A DNA stretch of 24,665 nt from Lachnoclostridium sp. UBA3320 (lineage in GTDB: Bacteria > Bacillota > Clostridia > Lachnospirales > Lachnospiraceae), in contig DESG01000138.1 in the NCBI GenBank assembly GCA_002361175.1, positions 1 to 24,665 on the forward strand, read 5' to 3'. Below, one piece after another: positions 1 through 7,820 of this stretch. Within the stretch, counting starts at the first letter, position 1, and each line of letters opens with the position of its first letter. The notes beneath the pieces were generated by a model that saw nothing but the letters and a program-made list of their open reading frames with translations, was not told where the DNA came from and did not search any database. The position numbers and the translations under genes are program-made.

Positions 1-633
1 GAGATACCGGTTGAAAAGCCGGTACTCTATCAAAAGTGTCAGAATTGTAACCAGACAGCTTATCTGAAAGCGAAGGAAAGGTATGATACACAGAGAGAAA
101 AATTGGAAGGCAGATACAAAGCTAAAACTGCGATGTATGAATCGTTGATATTTTTGCTGATATGGTATTCTGCATCGACTACTATTTTTCAAATGATACA
201 GAAAAAAGAGTTTCTCACCGATTGCAGGACATTCTTTGATGCAATTGCAACATTCACACAGATCATTGCAGGCTGGATAATACAGACCGGAAAGGAAGCG
301 GCACAAATCAGTAACGGATTATCCAATCTGGTCATTGCAGGAATTGTGTATTGGATAATAAGAATACTGATTTGCGGGGGATGTCTGGCGGTTGCCGGAA
401 TATTGTCCGTAGTGATTGGAATAAGAATTGCCAACCTATATAAGAAATACTGTTGGGATACGATTACCATAATGGTAACACTTATGAGCTTTGCAGTAAC
501 AATCTACTTCGGACATTGGATAAAGGCAGTGTTGCCAGTCAATCTGCTATTGCTCTTATTATTCGTACAAGCGATATATGCTGCAATCAGATGGTATGTA
601 AAAGGCTGGCGGGAAGCCAGAGGATACTGCTAG
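1..633 (+). CDS. DUF6040-type membrane protein, C-terminal part (5' end outside window)
   Basis: The frame is open from the first base to a TAG stop, so the 210 visible residues are the C-terminal part of a longer protein. A TTG at 103 could be mistaken for a start, but the coding signal continues upstream of it. The visible part has a PVEKPV stretch, a CxxC pair (CQNC, residues 13-16), a charged, probably coiled-coil segment (residues 21-45), and then several hydrophobic segments at about 47-66, 108-140, 155-172 and 177-197. The ending, with a leucine run followed by an aromatic and basic tail ending in REARGYC, matches my recollection of the DUF6040 family of Bacillota mobile elements. That family has a long N-terminal coiled coil and no established function. 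The single CxxC may be half of a metal site. Family assignment is from memory; the membrane topology is read from the sequence. Confidence 0.75.
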   Translation, partial: EIPVEKPVLYQKCQNCNQTAYLKAKERYDTQREKLEGRYKAKTAMYESLIFLLIWYSASTTIFQMIQKKEFLTDCRTFFDAIATFTQIIAGWIIQTGKEAAQISNGLSNLVIAGIVYWIIRILICGGCLAVAGILSVVIGIRIANLYKKYCWDTITIMVTLMSFAVTIYFGHWIKAVLPVNLLLLLLFVQAIYAAIRWYVKGWREARGYC

Positions 634-637
634 AGAT

Positions 638-680
638 AAACGGGCTGTTAATTATAATAGTCCGTTTATTTTTTATTTTG
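638..680 (+). terminator. rho-independent terminator after the DUF6040 gene
   Basis: A 9-bp stem (638-646 with 659-667, one G-U pair) and a 12-nt loop start 5 bases after the stop codon. They are followed by a run of 15 bases that is almost all T (665-679). This separates the DUF6040 transcript from the restriction-modification operon. Confidence 0.85.
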
Positions 681-690
681 TTGATTTACC

Positions 691-730
691 ATCAAATATC
701 ACTAAATATCATTAAAAATATTGAAATATG
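691..730 (+). repeat. four 10-bp near-repeats, candidate operator of the HTH protein
   Basis: Four consecutive 10-bp units, ATCAAATATC, ACTAAATATC, ATTAAAAATA and TTGAAATATG, share an A-rich core in the same helical phase. The first two differ at only two positions; the fourth contains the -35 box of the downstream promoter. Phased direct repeats of about this size are known binding sites for excisionase-type winged-helix proteins. Autoregulation by the product of 782-964 is therefore a reasonable inference. AT-rich low complexity is the alternative explanation. Confidence 0.45.
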
Positions 731-749
731 CGAACAAATATTCTATAAT
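721..749 (+). promoter_or_regulatory. sigma-A-type promoter of the restriction-modification operon
   Basis: TTGAAA (721-726) and a perfect TATAAT (744-749) are separated by 17 bp. They lie 33 bp upstream of the first gene, which has a GAGAGG ribosome site at 768-773. The -35 box overlaps the last of the 10-bp repeats, so a protein bound there would block polymerase. Confidence 0.8.
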
Positions 750-781
750 AAATTGAAGAATTATTAAGAGAGGTTCATAAA

Positions 782-964
782 ATGGTATCAGATGTTTGGA
801 TAGGGATTGATCAGGCAGCAAGTTATATGGGGGTATCGAAAGAAACTATAAGAAATTGGATAAAAAAGACCGACATTCCAGCACATAAGATTGGCAAGCT
901 GTGGAAATTTAAACAATCAGAACTTGATGCATGGATAAAAAGTGGTCGTAGTGCCATAGATTAG
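782..964 (+). CDS. excisionase-family helix-turn-helix DNA-binding protein
   Basis: This 60-residue protein consists of a single HTH_17/MerR-like excisionase domain. Helix 1 lies around DQAASYMGV, the turn and recognition helix around SKETIRNWIKK, and a short wing follows with IPAHKIGKLWKFKQSELDAW, all typical of the family. It is the first gene of the operon, 11 bp before the adenine methyltransferase. In this position it more likely acts as a controller of the restriction-modification genes, analogous to C proteins, than as the excisionase of the element. The phased repeats over its own promoter fit autorepression. An excisionase role for the host element cannot be excluded, since no integrase gene is in view. 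The start is fixed by GAGAGG 8 nt upstream and by the promoter. Confidence 0.85.
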   Translation: MVSDVWIGIDQAASYMGVSKETIRNWIKKTDIPAHKIGKLWKFKQSELDAWIKSGRSAID

Positions 965-975
965 AGGTCATATAT

Positions 976-2415
976 ATGGATTTAGGACAGATATTTACAA
1001 CGGGCAATGTTGCATCTTATATGGTTAATTTATTTACAATTCCAAAGGATGCAAGAATAATTGAGCCTTGTTTTGGTGAAGGCGCTTTTTTAAGAGCTTT
1101 GACAGATAGTGGTTATTCAGAAGTTGATGGCTATGAAATAGATAGAAAATTGTTTGACAACGTGAAAAATAAGTACACAAAGTATAATTTGGTAAATGCA
1201 GATTTTTTAAGTTGTAGTACTGAACAGCTATATGATGGGATAATTATGAATCCACCATATATACGACATGAAAAAATTAATGATTTAAAAGAATTAGGTG
1301 TGAGTAAAGAAAAATTGTCGGAGAATGATTTGTTTAACAGCTTGCCGCACACTGCAAATATGTATATGTATTTTATAGTTAAGGGATTCTCCCTACTTCG
1401 TATGGGTGGTGAAATGATAGTAATATTTCCAAGTAGCTGGATAAATACTCGTAGTGGAGATTCATTTCAAAAAATGATAAAGGAATGCGCGGGAATAAAA
1501 AGACGAATACATATTTCAGGGGAAGTATTTGAAAAAAATGCATTGGTTGAAGTTCTAATTCTTAAATTTGTAAAAGGTGATTTAAACACGAATTATAAGA
1601 CGGAATATGTTCATTTATCGAATGATGAATTTATTAAACTGGACGCTCCAGAACAAAGTGATATGGTTAGTTGGAAAACTAGTTTCTCTAAGTTAGCAAA
1701 TGTAAGGAGAGGATTAACAACTGGGTACAATGAAATGTATATTAATCCTAACTTAAATAATAAAAAATATATTAGACCTATTATCTCTTCTCCCAAAAAC
1801 ATATGTGGCTTTTCTACAAAAGATGCAAGAAAAGATTGGTTGTTTGCACCATTGGATGAAAATCTTGATAAAAAGTGTATAGAATATTTAAAGTATTGGA
1901 AAAAGATAATACTTGAGAACAAAAAGCCGCAAACATTGTTGAATAAAATTGCAACGACTAAAACATGGTATAGACTAAATCTTTTTGATTGTGAAGGTAT
2001 TATTTTTAGTTATTTTGTAAGAAATGATATGAAGTTTGTGATGAATGAGGAACAATGTATAATACGAGATAATTTTTATATTATTTATCCCAAAATAGAT
2101 AAATGGATTTTGTTTTCTTTGTTAAATAATTATTATACATATTATCAACTTGAAAGTATGGGCAAAAAATATGGAGCAGGGTTGTTGAAACTGCAAAGAT
2201 ACGATATTGAAAGTATTACATTTCCTGATATTGATGCTGTCAAAGAAAATGACATGCATTTATTAAAAAAATATGGTAGCCAATTAGCACAAAATGGAAA
2301 CAGAAAATGTATAGATGACATAACAAAAATTTTATCTGTTTATTCAGAATATGATTTTAATATGATAAAACAAAAATATGAAACAAAGCGAAAAAAAAGA
2401 CTGGAGGGTCTATAA
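976..2415 (+). CDS. Eco57I/TaqI-type DNA N6-adenine methyltransferase
   Basis: A class-gamma type N6-adenine methyltransferase of 479 residues that transfers a methyl group from S-adenosylmethionine to adenine in a specific DNA site. Visible motifs in order are motif X near the N-terminus (GQIFT, residues 4-8), motif I (EPCFGEG, 30-36) for cofactor binding, an acidic motif II (YEID, 53-56), and the catalytic motif IV NPPY (92-95). The C-terminal half (about 230-460) has no common catalytic motif and is presumably the target-recognition domain. The stop codon shares one base with the start of the cytosine methyltransferase gene, which has its own GGAGGG, so the two are translationally coupled. 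M.Eco57I, the archetype, is a stand-alone adenine methylase that works beside a nuclease-methylase fusion; the same arrangement occurs here with the protein at 3514-6069. The specific recognition sequence cannot be read from the protein. Confidence 0.9.
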   Translation: MDLGQIFTTGNVASYMVNLFTIPKDARIIEPCFGEGAFLRALTDSGYSEVDGYEIDRKLFDNVKNKYTKYNLVNADFLSCSTEQLYDGIIMNPPYIRHEKINDLKELGVSKEKLSENDLFNSLPHTANMYMYFIVKGFSLLRMGGEMIVIFPSSWINTRSGDSFQKMIKECAGIKRRIHISGEVFEKNALVEVLILKFVKGDLNTNYKTEYVHLSNDEFIKLDAPEQSDMVSWKTSFSKLANVRRGLTTGYNEMYINPNLNNKKYIRPIISSPKNICGFSTKDARKDWLFAPLDENLDKKCIEYLKYWKKIILENKKPQTLLNKIATTKTWYRLNLFDCEGIIFSYFVRNDMKFVMNEEQCIIRDNFYIIYPKIDKWILFSLLNNYYTYYQLESMGKKYGAGLLKLQRYDIESITFPDIDAVKENDMHLLKKYGSQLAQNGNRKCIDDITKILSVYSEYDFNMIKQKYETKRKKRLEGL

Positions 2416-3521
2416 TGTCAATAAAAGTAGTTAGCCTTTTTTCAGGTGGTGGAGGATTAGATCTTGGGTTTCAAAAAGCAGGATATGAAATTATATGGGC
2501 TATAGATAATAATAAAAATGCGGTAGCGACATATAAGGAAAACATTGGAAATCATATAATATGTGCGGATATCAATAAAATTGATTTAGCAATGATTCCA
2601 AATGCAGATGTTGTAATAGGCGGACCACCATGCCAGTCGTTTTCTTTAGCAGGAAAAAGAAATGTTGAGGATGAAAGAGGACAACTTGTATGGAGATATA
2701 TAGAAATAATTAGACATGTGAAACCAAAAGCGTTTGTATTTGAAAATGTAATGGGCTTATTATCTGCAAAGAATAAAAATGGGAAAAAAATATTTGAGTT
2801 ATTAAAAAGAGCTTTTTGTGATATTGGATATAACATCGAAAGTATGGTTGTAAATGCAGCTGATTATGGTATCCCGCAAAGAAGAAAAAGGGTATTAATA
2901 GTTGGAGTAAATAATGGAAAAGAATTTGCATTCCCTTCACCAACTCATAATGAATCAGGAACAGGATTAAAAAAATATGTAAGTGTGAAGGAGGCACTGG
3001 ATGATTTGCCAGAAGCTATTTTGAATGAAAATGGAATAGTACACTATAGGTGTGAGGCTGAAAATGACTATCAGAGAAAAATGCGAACAAACCAAGGTGT
3101 AACGGAACATTTTATGCCGAAAATGAGTGAGCTAGACAAATATATTGTATCACATATAAGACCAGGTGGAAATTATATGGATATACCACCGGATGTAAAA
3201 TCAGAACGAATAAGGAGATTACAGCGTGAGGGAGGACACACTACATGCTATGGTCGCATGAGCCCCGATGAGCCCTCATATACAATTAACACTTATTTTA
3301 ATAGACCTAATGTTGGCTGTAACATTCATTATGCAGAAAATAGGCTGATTACAGTTAGGGAAGCATTACGTTTACAAAGTTTTCCTGATTCATATAAAAT
3401 TGTCTCATCCAGTAAGCAGGGGAGAAATCTGATTGTTGGGAACGCAGTTCCTCCTCTTATGGCAGAGATAATAGCCAATCAATTAAAAAAACATTTGAAG
3501 GAGGAAGAGAATAATGATTAG
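2415..3521 (+). CDS. DNA C5-cytosine methyltransferase
   Basis: A complete m5C methyltransferase of 368 residues with all main motifs in canonical order. Motif I is at residues 8-20 (LFSGGGGLDLGF region), motif IV is GGPPCQSFS with the catalytic Cys73, motif VI is ENV (110-112), motif VIII is QRRKR (155-159), motif IX is around RLITVREALRLQSFP (310-324), and motif X is GNAVPP (342-347). The variable region between VIII and IX (about 165-300) is the target-recognition domain. It methylates the C5 position of cytosine in DNA. It overlaps the upstream gene by 1 bp and the downstream gene by 8 bp, so it is a fixed part of the operon rather than a stray orphan. Pairing of a C5 enzyme with adenine methyltransferases suggests a site whose two strands are modified on different bases, but that is inference. 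Confidence 0.95.
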   Translation: MSIKVVSLFSGGGGLDLGFQKAGYEIIWAIDNNKNAVATYKENIGNHIICADINKIDLAMIPNADVVIGGPPCQSFSLAGKRNVEDERGQLVWRYIEIIRHVKPKAFVFENVMGLLSAKNKNGKKIFELLKRAFCDIGYNIESMVVNAADYGIPQRRKRVLIVGVNNGKEFAFPSPTHNESGTGLKKYVSVKEALDDLPEAILNENGIVHYRCEAENDYQRKMRTNQGVTEHFMPKMSELDKYIVSHIRPGGNYMDIPPDVKSERIRRLQREGGHTTCYGRMSPDEPSYTINTYFNRPNVGCNIHYAENRLITVREALRLQSFPDSYKIVSSSKQGRNLIVGNAVPPLMAEIIANQLKKHLKEEENND

Positions 3522-6069
3522 TTATACAGATTCAGAAGTTAGGACATTTCACCCGTTGTGTGAAAAAGCTTTAACACAAGCAATAGCAGCGTTAGGTTTG
3601 AGTTCGATTTATGAAGCAAAACATCATGTATATACAGGAAGTCTTGAAATGGACTATGTTGTTATAAATAAAACAACTGGAAAATATCTATGTGTAATTG
3701 AAGTTAAGAGAACTCCTTCAGATGTACAAAGTACCAGATATCAATTTCAAGCGCAATCGTATGTTCAATCCAATATGGCAGTAACAGAGAAACCATTTTA
3801 TATTATAACTAATTTGGAAAAATTAATTAGTTTTAGATATGATGTCCATAAGCCCAGTGTACATCAGCAAGTTTTAGAACCAGGATTAGAAAATGTATGT
3901 GATTTTTCCGCTGATGATGAAAATAGTATCGTGAACAAATTGGCATTAGTTTTTCAAAGATTATTAGATGATTTTATTAATAACAGATATACAGAACTTA
4001 CAACACTGGATAATTTCTTAACATGTATGAAATCTACTCTACCAAACAGTCGTGAATGGAAAAGTAAAATGTCAATGCTTCTATATGAATATATAAGAGG
4101 TGCTTTTCATGCAATACATAAACCTGCGCCAACTATAACATATAGTGTATCAACATTTGCCGGAGATGTTCAACAAATTTGCATAGAAGCAAATAGAGTA
4201 GACTTTGATGGTATTTTTGCATACAATGCGGCGGATTATCTTCCAAGAGTATCTTTGACAAATAAGCTTTTGTCTGATTTATATAAGTATGGGGAGGCAA
4301 ATATATCAGGTGATGCAATAGCAGATTCATTACATGAAATGCTATCTGAAAGCAGTAGACATGATGGAGAAGTTGCAACTGATCCTGAATTGGCTAATCT
4401 AGCTGCTACTATGGCAAAAATGATTAATGGCAATTTATCTGCTAATAAGAAAATATGTGATCCTGCAGCTGGAAGTGGAAGTCTAATTAGTTCAGCAATG
4501 AAGGTATTTAATATAAACGGCAATCAGGTTGTAGCAAATGATATAAATCCAAAACTAATAGAACTTTTATCATTACGTCTAGGATTAAATAATCCTATAA
4601 CAATCAATAAATCAAATGCTCCAGTAGTAACAACAAAAGATATTTTATCATTTGTTCCTTCCGATTTTAATGATGTTGAGGTTGTTTTGTTAAATCCACC
4701 ATTTGTGGCAGGAATAAATTGTGTAAATAGAAAGGCTCCTTTTATAAGTTTCATACAAAGGATAAAAGGAAGTCCGTCGGATACTGGAGTTGGACAGCAG
4801 AATTTAGGAGCAGTTTTCTTAGAAACTGTTTGTTGTTTAATGCCAACAGGAACGACTATTGTATGTATATTTCCCAAAGCACAGTTGGTAGAGCGGGGAA
4901 ATGAAGCAATTGCTTTTCGAGAAATGTTGCTCAATATTTTTGGATTACAATGCATTTTCAATTATCCGGGAAAGGGACTTTTTGAATCTGTTTCAGAAGA
5001 AACATGCATCTTGGTTGGAAAGAAAGATCAACCTGCAAGTACAGTGAAAATTTTTTCTAGTGATGTAGCAGTGGCTGATATAGATCTACATGCTTTAGAA
5101 GCATATTCTGGGGGATATAATTCATCAGCTTTTGATTATATTACACCAGATATAGAGGCAAGACAAATTTCATATGCACAATTACAGGCAAAACTAAATG
5201 ATGGCTGGAGAGTTGTATGTAGTGAAATGTCTGAATCTATTATATATATTGATAATAATATTGTAAGAAATGCTATAATGACATATTTGCCAAATACTAC
5301 TCAAATATTTCGTAAAGGTCAAGTAGGGGTTAATGGAGGAAGTGATTTATTATTCTTTGATTCATTCGATGAATTATATTCTAAATATATATCACAAGTC
5401 ACACTTGATGAAGGAATGAGAAATGCAGATAGAGATGATTTTATTCTGAACACTGGAGATTCAAAATTTTTAAATTTTAATTCTATTCCATATTCATTAA
5501 GTACAGCAATAATTTCTGATTATATGTCTATGACTAGACCAGCTAAACAACAGCAAAGGAAGGTAAAAACTGTTACAGAATGGGAGAAAATTACAAAAAA
5601 GGACGGCACAATACGATTTCCTGCCAACTCAATATTATTACCAACAAAACTTCGTAGAAATGGAAGGGTATATGTATCGGCAGTGTCTATGTATGTTTCA
5701 ACAAATTTTACAGTATATTCATACCAAACATTGACGGAAGCACAGGTAATTGGTTCATATATGACAACGGTTTTTTATCAGTTAGAATGTGAAGTTGCAT
5801 CTAAGGATCATTCGGGGATGAGAAAAAGTGAATTAAGGGATGCAAAAATGACACATGTTCCTGATTATAATATGCTTTCTCAAAATCAAATAAGACAAAT
5901 ATTGTCCGAGATTCCTAATATAACATTTAAGGATCTTAACAATCCAACAATTACACATATGGACGAGATATGGGCAGAAATTTTGTTTGGAGCAAATGCA
6001 TCAAATAAACTAGAAGAAGCAATTCGATTACAGAGATTTTTAGCAAATAGAAGAAATCCTCTGTCGTAA
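3514..6069 (+). CDS. PD-(D/E)XK nuclease fused to N6-adenine methyltransferase (type IIG-like restriction enzyme)
   Basis: An 851-residue fusion. Residues about 1-110 resemble the N-terminal nuclease domain of type I restriction R subunits: E45-M-D47, then E63-V-K65, then Q79xxxY83 form a PD-(D/E)XK plus QxxxY active site. Residues about 180-500 form an adenine methyltransferase with a helical lead-in (residues 240-300, including ATDPELANLAATM in the place of motif X), motif I DPAAGSG (316-322) and motif IV NPPF (394-397). The C-terminal 300 residues look like a specificity domain, ending with a GMRKSELRDAKMTHVP stretch typical of restriction enzyme target-recognition regions. There is no helicase motif, so this is not a type I or III R subunit. 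It starts inside the cytosine methyltransferase gene (8-bp overlap) with a strong AAGGAGG. Likely role: cleavage of DNA lacking the cassette's modification, with one-strand methylation. The fusion architecture is read directly; the specificity is unknown. Confidence 0.85.
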   Translation: MISYTDSEVRTFHPLCEKALTQAIAALGLSSIYEAKHHVYTGSLEMDYVVINKTTGKYLCVIEVKRTPSDVQSTRYQFQAQSYVQSNMAVTEKPFYIITNLEKLISFRYDVHKPSVHQQVLEPGLENVCDFSADDENSIVNKLALVFQRLLDDFINNRYTELTTLDNFLTCMKSTLPNSREWKSKMSMLLYEYIRGAFHAIHKPAPTITYSVSTFAGDVQQICIEANRVDFDGIFAYNAADYLPRVSLTNKLLSDLYKYGEANISGDAIADSLHEMLSESSRHDGEVATDPELANLAATMAKMINGNLSANKKICDPAAGSGSLISSAMKVFNINGNQVVANDINPKLIELLSLRLGLNNPITINKSNAPVVTTKDILSFVPSDFNDVEVVLLNPPFVAGINCVNRKAPFISFIQRIKGSPSDTGVGQQNLGAVFLETVCCLMPTGTTIVCIFPKAQLVERGNEAIAFREMLLNIFGLQCIFNYPGKGLFESVSEETCILVGKKDQPASTVKIFSSDVAVADIDLHALEAYSGGYNSSAFDYITPDIEARQISYAQLQAKLNDGWRVVCSEMSESIIYIDNNIVRNAIMTYLPNTTQIFRKGQVGVNGGSDLLFFDSFDELYSKYISQVTLDEGMRNADRDDFILNTGDSKFLNFNSIPYSLSTAIISDYMSMTRPAKQQQRKVKTVTEWEKITKKDGTIRFPANSILLPTKLRRNGRVYVSAVSMYVSTNFTVYSYQTLTEAQVIGSYMTTVFYQLECEVASKDHSGMRKSELRDAKMTHVPDYNMLSQNQIRQILSEIPNITFKDLNNPTITHMDEIWAEILFGANASNKLEEAIRLQRFLANRRNPLS

Positions 6070-6123
6070 AATATAAAATGGGTTATAGTAGGAATATTGC
6101 AGATAGTTAAGGTGTAAATAAGA

Positions 6124-7296
6124 ATGGAGCATAATGTGTCAGATAAAAACTTGAAAGAAATAATCTCAGAATTATTAAGACTTGGATATGAAGGAACTTA
6201 TTGGGATTTTAAAGAAGATTACACTGATTGTAGAGAAGATAAATTGATCGATATTATTTGTATGGCAAATAATATCGATGGACATCAAGCATATCTAATT
6301 TACGGTGCAGATGACAATGGAAATGTAAAGGGAATTGAAAAAACAAAATATAGTAGATATACAACTAAGTCAGTTACAGAATTTTTAAGATCAAAGCCAT
6401 TTGCAGGAGATTATATACCTAAAGCAACAGTTCAGACGGTTGAGATTGAAAATCACGAATTGGATATAGTAATAATTAAGAACACGAATAATACGCCATA
6501 TTATTTGACAGAGGCATATTCGCCAAGCCATGATGTAAAGAAAAAATTGTATGCAGGTGCAATATATACTAGAGTAAATGATATAAACACACCGAGGATA
6601 CATACCGCAAATATTGAACATACAGAATTTTTATGGAGAAAAAGATTTGGTATTGATTTGTCGCCTTCTCAAAAATTACTTCATTTATTAGAACATACAG
6701 AGGATTGGTCTGAAACTACATGGGATTCCGATAGACATAGCTATAACCTAAAATCACCAGAATATCAAATAATAGTTCTTGATTCAGATGAAGGATATGA
6801 AACTTTAAGTTATTTTTACGATGATGAAAAGATGTTATATGCCCCACTACAATTAAAGTACTTAACTACAACATTGTATGAAACTGAATTATGGTATATG
6901 GACATGGGAAGATGTCTGATTCCGAAACCGGAGATAAGATATAAAATAGAAAATGGTTTATTTTATTATTACATAGAAAAAGACTCTTTGAGTGGCAAAT
7001 TGCTTCCTTTTTTTGCATATGGAAAGTATCAGTGTAATAATCGCTCAGGGCAACAAATTCCAGTGCTGATTTTTGACAATAGTCAAGAGCGATTTGAATT
7101 TGAAGATTGGTTTTCACAAAATGAAAATTTAAGAGACAACATTGAAAAAGAAATTTTGCAAAATGCCATTTTTCAGCATATACGTGCTAAAGAAGAAAAG
7201 ATTGGTAAGTCGCAATGCGGAGTTTTAGAATTAGCAATAGCGTTTGCTTATTATAAAAATTGGCAGAAAATAAACAATCATCTCAGTAGAGAATAG
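6124..7296 (+). CDS. Schlafen-like AlbA_2 domain protein
   Basis: A 390-residue protein whose first 175 residues or so match the AlbA_2/Schlafen-core family. They show E23-x4-D28-F-K30 (family: E-x4-E-F-K), an AN(N) pair with the LIYGADDNGNVKGI turn (residues 58-71), and a GAIYTRV strand that typically closes the domain. Databases often label this family 'ATP-binding', but Schlafen-core proteins in animals are tRNA/rRNA endonucleases, with acidic residues in the equivalent positions. The C-terminal half (190-390), rich in aromatic and acidic residues, is not recognised. The gene follows the nuclease-methyltransferase fusion by 54 bp with no terminator or clear promoter between, so it is probably co-transcribed. 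It may be a regulator or a back-up effector of the restriction cassette; neither is shown by the sequence alone. Start chosen at ATG 6124 with AAGGTG upstream. Confidence 0.75.
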   Translation: MEHNVSDKNLKEIISELLRLGYEGTYWDFKEDYTDCREDKLIDIICMANNIDGHQAYLIYGADDNGNVKGIEKTKYSRYTTKSVTEFLRSKPFAGDYIPKATVQTVEIENHELDIVIIKNTNNTPYYLTEAYSPSHDVKKKLYAGAIYTRVNDINTPRIHTANIEHTEFLWRKRFGIDLSPSQKLLHLLEHTEDWSETTWDSDRHSYNLKSPEYQIIVLDSDEGYETLSYFYDDEKMLYAPLQLKYLTTTLYETELWYMDMGRCLIPKPEIRYKIENGLFYYYIEKDSLSGKLLPFFAYGKYQCNNRSGQQIPVLIFDNSQERFEFEDWFSQNENLRDNIEKEILQNAIFQHIRAKEEKIGKSQCGVLELAIAFAYYKNWQKINNHLSRE

Positions 7297-7335
7297 ATAT
7301 ATACTAATAGTTATTTTAGCGGACTTAATGACAAG

Positions 7336-7376
7336 AGGAAGGAATATCCGCACAATATGCTATGATATTCCTTCCT
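7336..7376. repeat. perfect 13-bp inverted repeat between convergent genes
   Basis: AGGAAGGAATATC (7336-7348) and its exact reverse complement (7364-7376) are separated by 15 bases. They lie 39 bp after the AlbA_2 stop and 18 bp before the stop of the opposing DUF6061 gene. Position suggests a bidirectional terminator, but neither side has a T run, so an RNA-stabilising hairpin or a protein-binding dyad are alternatives. Confidence 0.7.
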
Positions 7377-7394
7377 GCTCTAATATGGTGGATC

Positions 7395-7634
7395 TCAATA
7401 TAGTTTCAAAGAATCTTCGGCATCTACCCATATCTGCATCGTTCCATCCAGATATAGTTTTGCATATTCCAGTGGTTCGTCAATAGCAAGTGCATTTAAT
7501 GCACAGTTTGATCCAGGCGTGGTTTTTAAGTCCTTTTCAGCTTCCCAACAGTCAATGCGGAGCATATAGCCAACAGAGGTGTAAACATCAATACTATTGC
7601 GCTTGGGATTGTATTCTGCAAATATTGTTCTCAT
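7395..7634 (-). CDS. DUF6061-like small protein
   Basis: A 79-residue protein beginning MRTIFAEYNP. An upstream in-frame ATG at 7676 would give 93 residues, but AAGGAG (7645-7650) lies 10 nt before the ATG at 7634, so I take the shorter form. It has a short beta-rich N-terminal half and a C-terminal part around DEPLEYAKLYLDGTMQIWVDAED. This agrees with my recollection of the DUF6061 family, which is found in clostridial conjugative elements, often close to the integrase, and has no known function. It is on the opposite strand to the restriction cassette and converges on it. Family assignment is from memory. Confidence 0.7.
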   Translation of the reverse strand: MRTIFAEYNPKRNSIDVYTSVGYMLRIDCWEAEKDLKTTPGSNCALNALAIDEPLEYAKLYLDGTMQIWVDAEDSLKLY

Positions 7635-7644
7635 CGTATCAAAT

Positions 7645-7650
7645 CTCCTT
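7645..7650 (-). promoter_or_regulatory. ribosome binding site deciding the DUF6061 start
   Basis: AAGGAG on the minus strand, 10 nt before the ATG at 7634. The longer reading that starts at 7676 would place this site inside the coding sequence and has no comparable site of its own. Confidence 0.75.
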
Positions 7651-7749
7651 ATCGTTAAATCAATCATTTGTTGCAAAGATCAGAAGCATTTCAATCAGTT
7701 CACCATGTCACTTTTATTTTGTGTTATACTGTTTTATAGGATTTTCTTG

Positions 7750-7820
7750 CCCTTGTATTTGCCCTTATCAGAGTTCGTAAACACTGGTGGGACGATATAA
7801 CACAAGGGAAACAATAAGGG
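7750..7820. repeat. two inverted pairs of 7-bp repeats, candidate recombinase/excisionase sites
   Basis: CCCTTGT (7750-7756) and CCCTTAT (7762-7768) are spaced 12 bp start to start. ACAAGGG (7802-7808) and ATAAGGG (7814-7820), their reverse complements, are again exactly 12 bp apart. The 33 bases between the pairs would be the candidate core. Such paired short repeats resemble the arm or excisionase sites of tyrosine-recombinase attachment regions. The repeat geometry is seen directly; the function is inferred. Confidence 0.5.

Noticed and set aside
103..105. TTG start for a 176-residue DUF6040 protein
   Set aside because: The frame and family similarity continue upstream to base 1, so the gene is cut by the window rather than starting here.
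605..618. Small hairpin CTGGC/GCCAG near the end of the DUF6040 gene
   Set aside because: Lies inside coding sequence conserved at protein level and has no T run; the real terminator is at 638-680.
782..964. Annotation as the excisionase of the mobile element
   Set aside because: No integrase is adjacent and the gene is bound into the methyltransferase operon; a controller role is more likely, though not proven.
976..6069. DISARM or BREX, because an adenine and a cytosine methyltransferase occur together
   Set aside because: No helicase, phospholipase D, DUF1998, PglZ or BrxC-type gene is present.
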